From: Clostridia bacterium
GTDB lineage: Bacteria; Bacillota_A; Clostridia; Christensenellales; Aristaeellaceae
NCBI GenBank assembly: GCA_900754775.1
Contig: CAAEDZ010000278.1
Coordinates: 1-7,021, forward strand
Length of the DNA: 7,021 bases
Reading direction: 5' to 3'
Position numbers and translations under genes: made by a program. The notes under the pieces were generated by a model, which saw only the letters and a list, made by a program, of their open reading frames with translations, made no database searches and was not told the DNA's origin. Positions 3,065-7,021 of the stretch are shown in pieces; the stretch's first letter is position 1, and the number at the start of each line of letters is the position of its first letter.

Positions 3065-5358
3065 TACTTCTTCACCAGGTACTTGCGCACGTCGATGGAG
3101 ACGGCGAGGATGATGATCAGACCGCGGATGATGTACTGCAGGTAGGGGTTGACGCCGAGGAACTGCAAGCTGTAGTTGATGGCCTGCAGCACGACCGCGC
3201 CGATGACGACGCCCTGGATGGTGCCGACGCCGCCGGAGAAGGACACGCCGCCGACCACGCAGGCGGAGATGGCGTCCGTCTCATAGTTCAGACCGGTGTT
3301 GGCGCCGACCGAGGTGATACGGGCAGCCTCGAGGAAGGCGGAGATGCCGTAGAGGACGCCGGCGATGAGGTAGACCAGCATGATGGTCTTGGCCACGTTG
3401 ACGCCGGAGACCGCAGCAGCTTCTTCGTTGCCGCCGACGGCGAACATGTTCTTGCCGAGGCGGGTCTTGTTCCAGACGAACCACATGATCACCGCGATGG
3501 CCAGGAAGTAGATCACGACCAGCGGGATGCGGATGGTGCCGATGGTGAGGTTGCCGGCAGCCACGTCGAGGAACTGGTTGTCAAAGGTGGAGAGGGCCTG
3601 CGCCGTGCCCGAGGGCTGGGACTCGATGTAGATACAGGTCGCGCCCTGCGCGATCAGCTGCGTGCCCAGAGTGACGATGAAGGCGTGCAGGTGCAGCTTG
3701 GAAACGCCGAAGCCGTTGATGAAGGTGAACAGGCAGGCCACGGCGATGGAGGCCAGCAGCGGCACGAACAGCATCACCGGGGTGGTGATCTGCGGGAACA
3801 TACGGGAGGCATACTGCGAGGACTGCACGATGGAGGCCGTGACCGCCGCCGACAGGCCAAGCACGCGGCCGATGGACAGGTCCGTACCGGCCAGGACGAT
3901 CAGGCCCGCGCAGCCCAGCGCCAGAATGCCCTTGGTGGAGGCCTGCTTGACGATGTTCAGCACGTTGGTGATGTCCAGGAAGGTCGGGCGGATGATGCAG
4001 ACGATCACGAGGATCATCAGCAGGATGATGTACAGCGCGTAGTTGAGCAGGAAGTCCACCGTGCGGCGCTGGCTGGCGCTCATGGGCTTCTTGACGCCCT
4101 TGCTGCGCGAGCGGTCCAGCGAGAGGATGAACAGCCACGCGCCGCCGAAGATGATCAGCACGATGCCGATGAACAGGTAGGTGATGGCATTGTTGAACAG
4201 GTTGTTGGCCTTCATGCCGTCCATGCTGTCAAGCGCCAGCTGGAGGCCGTCCGGGTCCGCCTTGAGGGCGTCGTAGCGCTCGGGGCTGAAGCCGGTGGAG
4301 GCGGTGACGATGGCCTTCTCCAGATCGGCGGCGTCGAGCTTGCCGTCCCTGGCGATGACGTCATAGGCGGCGTCGGTCACATCCACGCCCAGCAGGGTGG
4401 AGAGATGGCTGATGAGCAGCTCGCGCGCGGTGGAGGCGCTGCCCGCTTCCACGCCGAGGGTCTCGGCCACGTAGGCGATCAGGTCCGCCTCGGCGGTCTC
4501 CTCGCCCTCTTCCAGCGTCACGCCGGGAACGGCGCCGTTCTGCACGGCCGTGAAGGCGGAGGTCAGCGGCGCAAGGTCGATGGCGGCGGCGGTGGCGGCG
4601 GCGGTCTCCGCGGCGGCCTTATAGGTCTCGCGGTCGGCAAGCTCGCTATCCACGGTGCCGCCGTCCTTGCCAAGCACGTCCACCAGCAGGCTGCGCAGCG
4701 CGCCGTCGGCGGTGAGCGCCTCGGGAAGCGCGGTCACTTCGTCGGGCAGGCAGATGGCGCGCATGGTGTCGGCGGTGGTCCAGCCGCAGGCGGCGGTGAT
4801 GGCGTCGAACTTCTCGCGGTCGCCGATCATCAGGTTGGGCAGACCTTCGCGCATCAGATCGAGGATGGCGGTGTCGGAGGCGAGCGCCTCATAGGCGGCC
4901 TCGTCGATGCCCAGCTCGGTCATCACGGACTGCTTGAGCATCTCCGCGCGCATCGGGTCGGAGGTCTCGCGGTCCTTAATCAGGTCCTGCACGCCCTCGT
5001 CGGTGAGGGTGGGGTCCTGCTCCTTGAGGTAGGCGGAGAAGGTGTCGAACGCCTGGGACTCGGCCTGCTTCTCGGCGTAGACCTGGCGGGCCTCGATGGC
5101 GGCGTCCACGCTCGCCTCGTCAAGCCCCAGATCGCCCACCATAAAGGCGCGCAGCGCCTCGGGGTCCTGCTCGTAGGAGATGGAGGTGAGCAGGGCGGGA
5201 TCCTGGATGTAGTTGATGGTCTCGGGCTTGCCGGAGCCCAGCATCTCCGAAACGTGGTTGTATTCGCCCTGCCCGCGCAGGCCGAGATAGCCCATGACCA
5301 CGCCGCCGAGCAGTATGACGAGCGCGATGACCACGCAGATCAATTTTTTCTTCTTCAT
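3064..5358 (-). CDS. mglC: Galactose / methyl-galactoside ABC transporter permease MglC with large N-terminal extracytoplasmic extension
   Basis: The protein is 764 residues; ordinary MglC is about 336. Residues 421-764 are a complete permease of the ribose/galactose class: the GTDLSIG motif at 491-497, multiple hydrophobic helices, and the cytoplasmic AVGGNEEAAAVSGVN loop (640-654) that contacts the ATPase. Ahead of it come a membrane helix at about 6-27 after MKKKK, about 360 polar residues, and a second helix at 391-412. The basic DRSRSKGVKK then returns to the cytoplasm, so the added region should face outside. It is acidic, helical and repetitive: DLGLDEASVDA (76-86) recurs as ELGIDEAAYEA (148-158), and a related GVDVTDAAYD lies near 324-333. 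An Ala run sits at about 248-262. The start at ATG 5358 has AGAGGA about 10 nt upstream. The gene follows mglA by 35 bp. The permease call is firm, sugar specificity is inferred, and the role of the extension is unknown. Confidence 0.88.
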   Translation of the reverse strand: MKKKKLICVVIALVILLGGVVMGYLGLRGQGEYNHVSEMLGSGKPETINYIQDPALLTSISYEQDPEALRAFMVGDLGLDEASVDAAIEARQVYAEKQAESQAFDTFSAYLKEQDPTLTDEGVQDLIKDRETSDPMRAEMLKQSVMTELGIDEAAYEALASDTAILDLMREGLPNLMIGDREKFDAITAACGWTTADTMRAICLPDEVTALPEALTADGALRSLLVDVLGKDGGTVDSELADRETYKAAAETAAATAAAIDLAPLTSAFTAVQNGAVPGVTLEEGEETAEADLIAYVAETLGVEAGSASTARELLISHLSTLLGVDVTDAAYDVIARDGKLDAADLEKAIVTASTGFSPERYDALKADPDGLQLALDSMDGMKANNLFNNAITYLFIGIVLIIFGGAWLFILSLDRSRSKGVKKPMSASQRRTVDFLLNYALYIILLMILVIVCIIRPTFLDITNVLNIVKQASTKGILALGCAGLIVLAGTDLSIGRVLGLSAAVTASIVQSSQYASRMFPQITTPVMLFVPLLASIAVACLFTFINGFGVSKLHLHAFIVTLGTQLIAQGATCIYIESQPSGTAQALSTFDNQFLDVAAGNLTIGTIRIPLVVIYFLAIAVIMWFVWNKTRLGKNMFAVGGNEEAAAVSGVNVAKTIMLVYLIAGVLYGISAFLEAARITSVGANTGLNYETDAISACVVGGVSFSGGVGTIQGVVIGAVVLQAINYSLQFLGVNPYLQYIIRGLIIILAVSIDVRKYLVKK

Positions 5359-5393
5359 TGCCGGTCTTCCTCTCTATGCAAAATCACGCACGG

Positions 5394-6905
5394 CTACACG
5401 TATTTCGCGGCAAGCGCCATGATGGTCTCCTGCTCGCCGGGTATGCCGCCAAAGTCCTTGCCGCGCTCGACGATCCCCGCCAGACGGCCGTTGGACATGA
5501 CCAGTATGCGGTCGCAAATGCCCAGCAGCTCCGGCATTTCGCTGGAGACCATCATAACGCCCTTGCCTTCCTCCGCCAGTTGCAAGATCAACTGGTAGAT
5601 CTCGTACTTGGCGCCGATGTCTATGCCTCGCGTCGGCTCGTCCAGAAGCAGCACTTCCGGGTTCGTCAGCAGCCAGCGGCCGATGATGACCTTCTGCTGG
5701 TTGCCGCCCGACAGGCTCTTGATGAGCGTGCGCTTGGTGGGCGTCTTGACGCGGATGGCGTCGATGACCCAATCGGTATCCTTGTTCATCTTCCGGCCGG
5801 AGAGCAGGAACTTGCCGTAGTTGCCCACGTTGGCGATGATGGAGTTGAAGGTGATGGACATCTGCGGGAAGATACCGGTGGCGCGGCGCTCCTCGGTGAT
5901 GAGGGCAAAGCCGTTTTTGCGCGCCTCGGCGGAGTTGGCGTTGACAATCTCCTTGCCGTGGAGCTTCATCGTGCCCTCGCCGCGGGTGAAGTAGCCGAAG
6001 ATGGTGTTGAGCAGCTCCGTGCGGCGGGAGCCGACCAGACCGGCCACGCCCAGCACCTCGCCGGCATGCAGCTGGAAGGAGACCTCGTGGCAGGTCGGCT
6101 CGTAAGCGCCGGACACGCCCTCGACCTCGAGCAGCACGTCGCCGGGGGTGTTGTTCTTGGGCGGGAAGCGGTTGGACATCTCGCGGTTGACCATCAGGCG
6201 GATGATCTCGTCCATCGTCAATTCCTTGGCCGGCTTGGTGGCGACCCACTGGCCGTCGCGCATGACGGTGACGTCGTCGGAGATGCGCAGGATCTCATCC
6301 ATCTTGTGGGAGATGTAGATGATGCCCACGCCTTCGGCGGTGAGCTGGTTGATGATGCGGAAGAGGTGTTCCACCTCGTCCTCGGTAAGAGAGGAAGTCG
6401 GCTCGTCAAGCACCAGGATGCGGGCGTTGTAGGAAACGGCCTTGGCGATCTCGACCATCTGCCGCTTGGAGACGGACAGATTGCCGATGACCGTGCGGGG
6501 GTCTACATCTATATTGAGGCGCTCGAACACGGCCTTGGTATCGTTGTACATCTTGCGGGTGTTGACCAGACCGCCCTTGGTGGGGAAGCGGCCCAGCCAC
6601 ATGTTTTCCATGACGTTGCGGCGAAGCACCTGGTTCAGCTCCTGATGCACCATCGCCACGCCGTGGTCCAGCGCGTCGCGCGGGCCGGAGAAATTGACGG
6701 GCTTTCCGTCCATCAGGACTTCGCCGCCGTCGCGCGTGTAGATGCCAAACAGGCACTTCATCAGCGTGGACTTGCCCGCGCCGTTCTCACCCATCAGGGC
6801 GTGAACGGTGCCCGCCCGAAGTTTGAGCTGCGCGTGGTCCAGCGCCTTGACGCCGGGGAACTGCTTCTCGATGTCGATCATTTCGAGCAGATACTGTTCG
6901 GACAT
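5394..6905 (-). CDS. mglA: Galactose / methyl-galactoside ABC transporter ATP-binding protein MglA
   Basis: The 503-residue protein has two ABC domains, the usual layout and length for MglA/RbsA-type ATPases. Domain 1 has Walker [10 protein letters not shown] (39-47), signature LSVSKRQ (143-149) and Walker [11 protein letters not shown] with D167 and E168. Domain 2 has the family's lysine-free P-loop [10 protein letters not shown] (289-298), signature LSGGNQQK (398-405) and Walker [12 protein letters not shown] with D422 and E423. Only one site is therefore expected to hydrolyse at full rate, which is normal for this family. It powers MglC from the cytoplasmic side, with MglB delivering sugar from outside. 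The ATG at 6905 follows a modest GGTGAG with 8 nt spacing. The ribose system (RbsA) is the main alternative; the neighbouring permease and family wording favour galactoside, but substrate is not certain. Confidence 0.9.
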   Translation of the reverse strand: MSEQYLLEMIDIEKQFPGVKALDHAQLKLRAGTVHALMGENGAGKSTLMKCLFGIYTRDGGEVLMDGKPVNFSGPRDALDHGVAMVHQELNQVLRRNVMENMWLGRFPTKGGLVNTRKMYNDTKAVFERLNIDVDPRTVIGNLSVSKRQMVEIAKAVSYNARILVLDEPTSSLTEDEVEHLFRIINQLTAEGVGIIYISHKMDEILRISDDVTVMRDGQWVATKPAKELTMDEIIRLMVNREMSNRFPPKNNTPGDVLLEVEGVSGAYEPTCHEVSFQLHAGEVLGVAGLVGSRRTELLNTIFGYFTRGEGTMKLHGKEIVNANSAEARKNGFALITEERRATGIFPQMSITFNSIIANVGNYGKFLLSGRKMNKDTDWVIDAIRVKTPTKRTLIKSLSGGNQQKVIIGRWLLTNPEVLLLDEPTRGIDIGAKYEIYQLILQLAEEGKGVMMVSSEMPELLGICDRILVMSNGRLAGIVERGKDFGGIPGEQETIMALAAKYV

Positions 6906-6921
6906 GCTGTATTCTCACCAC

Positions 6922-6958
6922 TCATTTCAAAAACGCTATGGAGTCCCTTCATTTCAAA
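6922..6958 (-). repeat. 10-bp direct repeat in the mglA leader
   Basis: TCATTTCAAA occurs at 6922-6931 and 6949-6958 (TTTGAAATGA on the coding strand), 27 bp apart, between the upstream hairpin and the mglA ribosome site. No role is known; a protein-binding pair or chance duplication are both possible. Confidence 0.4.
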
Positions 6959-6960
6959 TA

Positions 6961-6994
6961 CGGCTCCGGCTACCAGAGGCAGTCGCCGGAGCCG
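6961..6994 (-). terminator. Intergenic hairpin before mglA (attenuator or 3' stabiliser)
   Basis: CGGCTCCGGC (6961-6970) pairs perfectly with GCCGGAGCCG (6985-6994) around a 14-nt loop. On the coding strand only TATTTG follows, so termination would be partial. Such hairpins commonly separate a highly expressed binding-protein gene (here presumably mglB, outside the window) from mglA and permease genes. Frame checks of 6995-7021 show no clear gene end. Confidence 0.55.
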
Positions 6995-7021
6995 CTTTGC
7001 ATCAGAGGATCATTTGTGGCT

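Noticed and set aside
2986..5598. 870-codon open frame on the plus strand
   Set aside because: It lies opposite mglC and the end of mglA. Its translation is low-complexity (His, Asp, Gly, Val rich), as expected from the complement of a GC-biased gene, and it has no domain.
5997..6050. Loss of the Walker A lysine in the second ATPase domain of MglA
   Set aside because: A lysine-free P-loop in the second domain is normal for MglA/RbsA-type proteins, so it is not a defect.

Overview
The window is about 60% GC. All recognisable protein genes lie on the minus strand. The gene content (Mgl-type sugar importer, MnmM/YtqB-type tRNA methyltransferase, Gram-positive holin-like toxin locus, strong AGGAGG ribosome sites, compact sigma-A-type promoters) suggests a high-GC Firmicute, probably an anaerobic gut member of the Clostridia. 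This is inferred from gene families; there is no rRNA marker here.

Right part (7021 to 2808, read leftwards): the distal end of a galactose / methyl-galactoside ABC importer operon. An intergenic hairpin (6961-6994) precedes mglA (two-domain ATPase), then mglC (permease), then a 69-residue one-helix membrane protein whose start codon overlaps the mglC stop (TAATG). A textbook intrinsic terminator (2812-2845) closes the operon. The substrate-binding protein MglB is expected just outside the right edge. The MglC is unusual: a normal permease (about residues 420-764) is preceded by a membrane helix, a 360-residue extracytoplasmic helical region and a second helix.

Middle (2745 to 1449): a two-gene unit with its own near-consensus promoter (2717-2745). 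It encodes a tail-anchored protein of unknown function and MnmM, the SAM-dependent methyltransferase of the wobble-uridine mnm5 pathway.

The region 840-1300 has no ordinary gene but is densely structured, and it is the most interesting part of the window. It has the architecture of a type I toxin-antitoxin locus: a strong minus-strand promoter, a 5'-terminal GC hairpin, a hairpin burying the Shine-Dalgarno sequence, two 5' UTR segments complementary to a 20-nt block at the 3' end, a holin-like toxin peptide, and a convergent plus-strand promoter and terminator for an antisense RNA covering the whole toxin transcript. The toxin reading frame is interrupted directly after its start codon by a 79-nt block folding into a perfect four-way junction of abutting stems. 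Removing that block restores a standard toxin start in frame. It is either a small inserted palindromic element or a recoding signal.

Left part (817 to 1): a small three-helix membrane protein whose N- and C-terminal halves lie in different frames (a frameshift), then a MarR-family regulator running off the left edge. The regulator has a consensus promoter with two tandem palindromic operators just downstream, as expected for autorepression.
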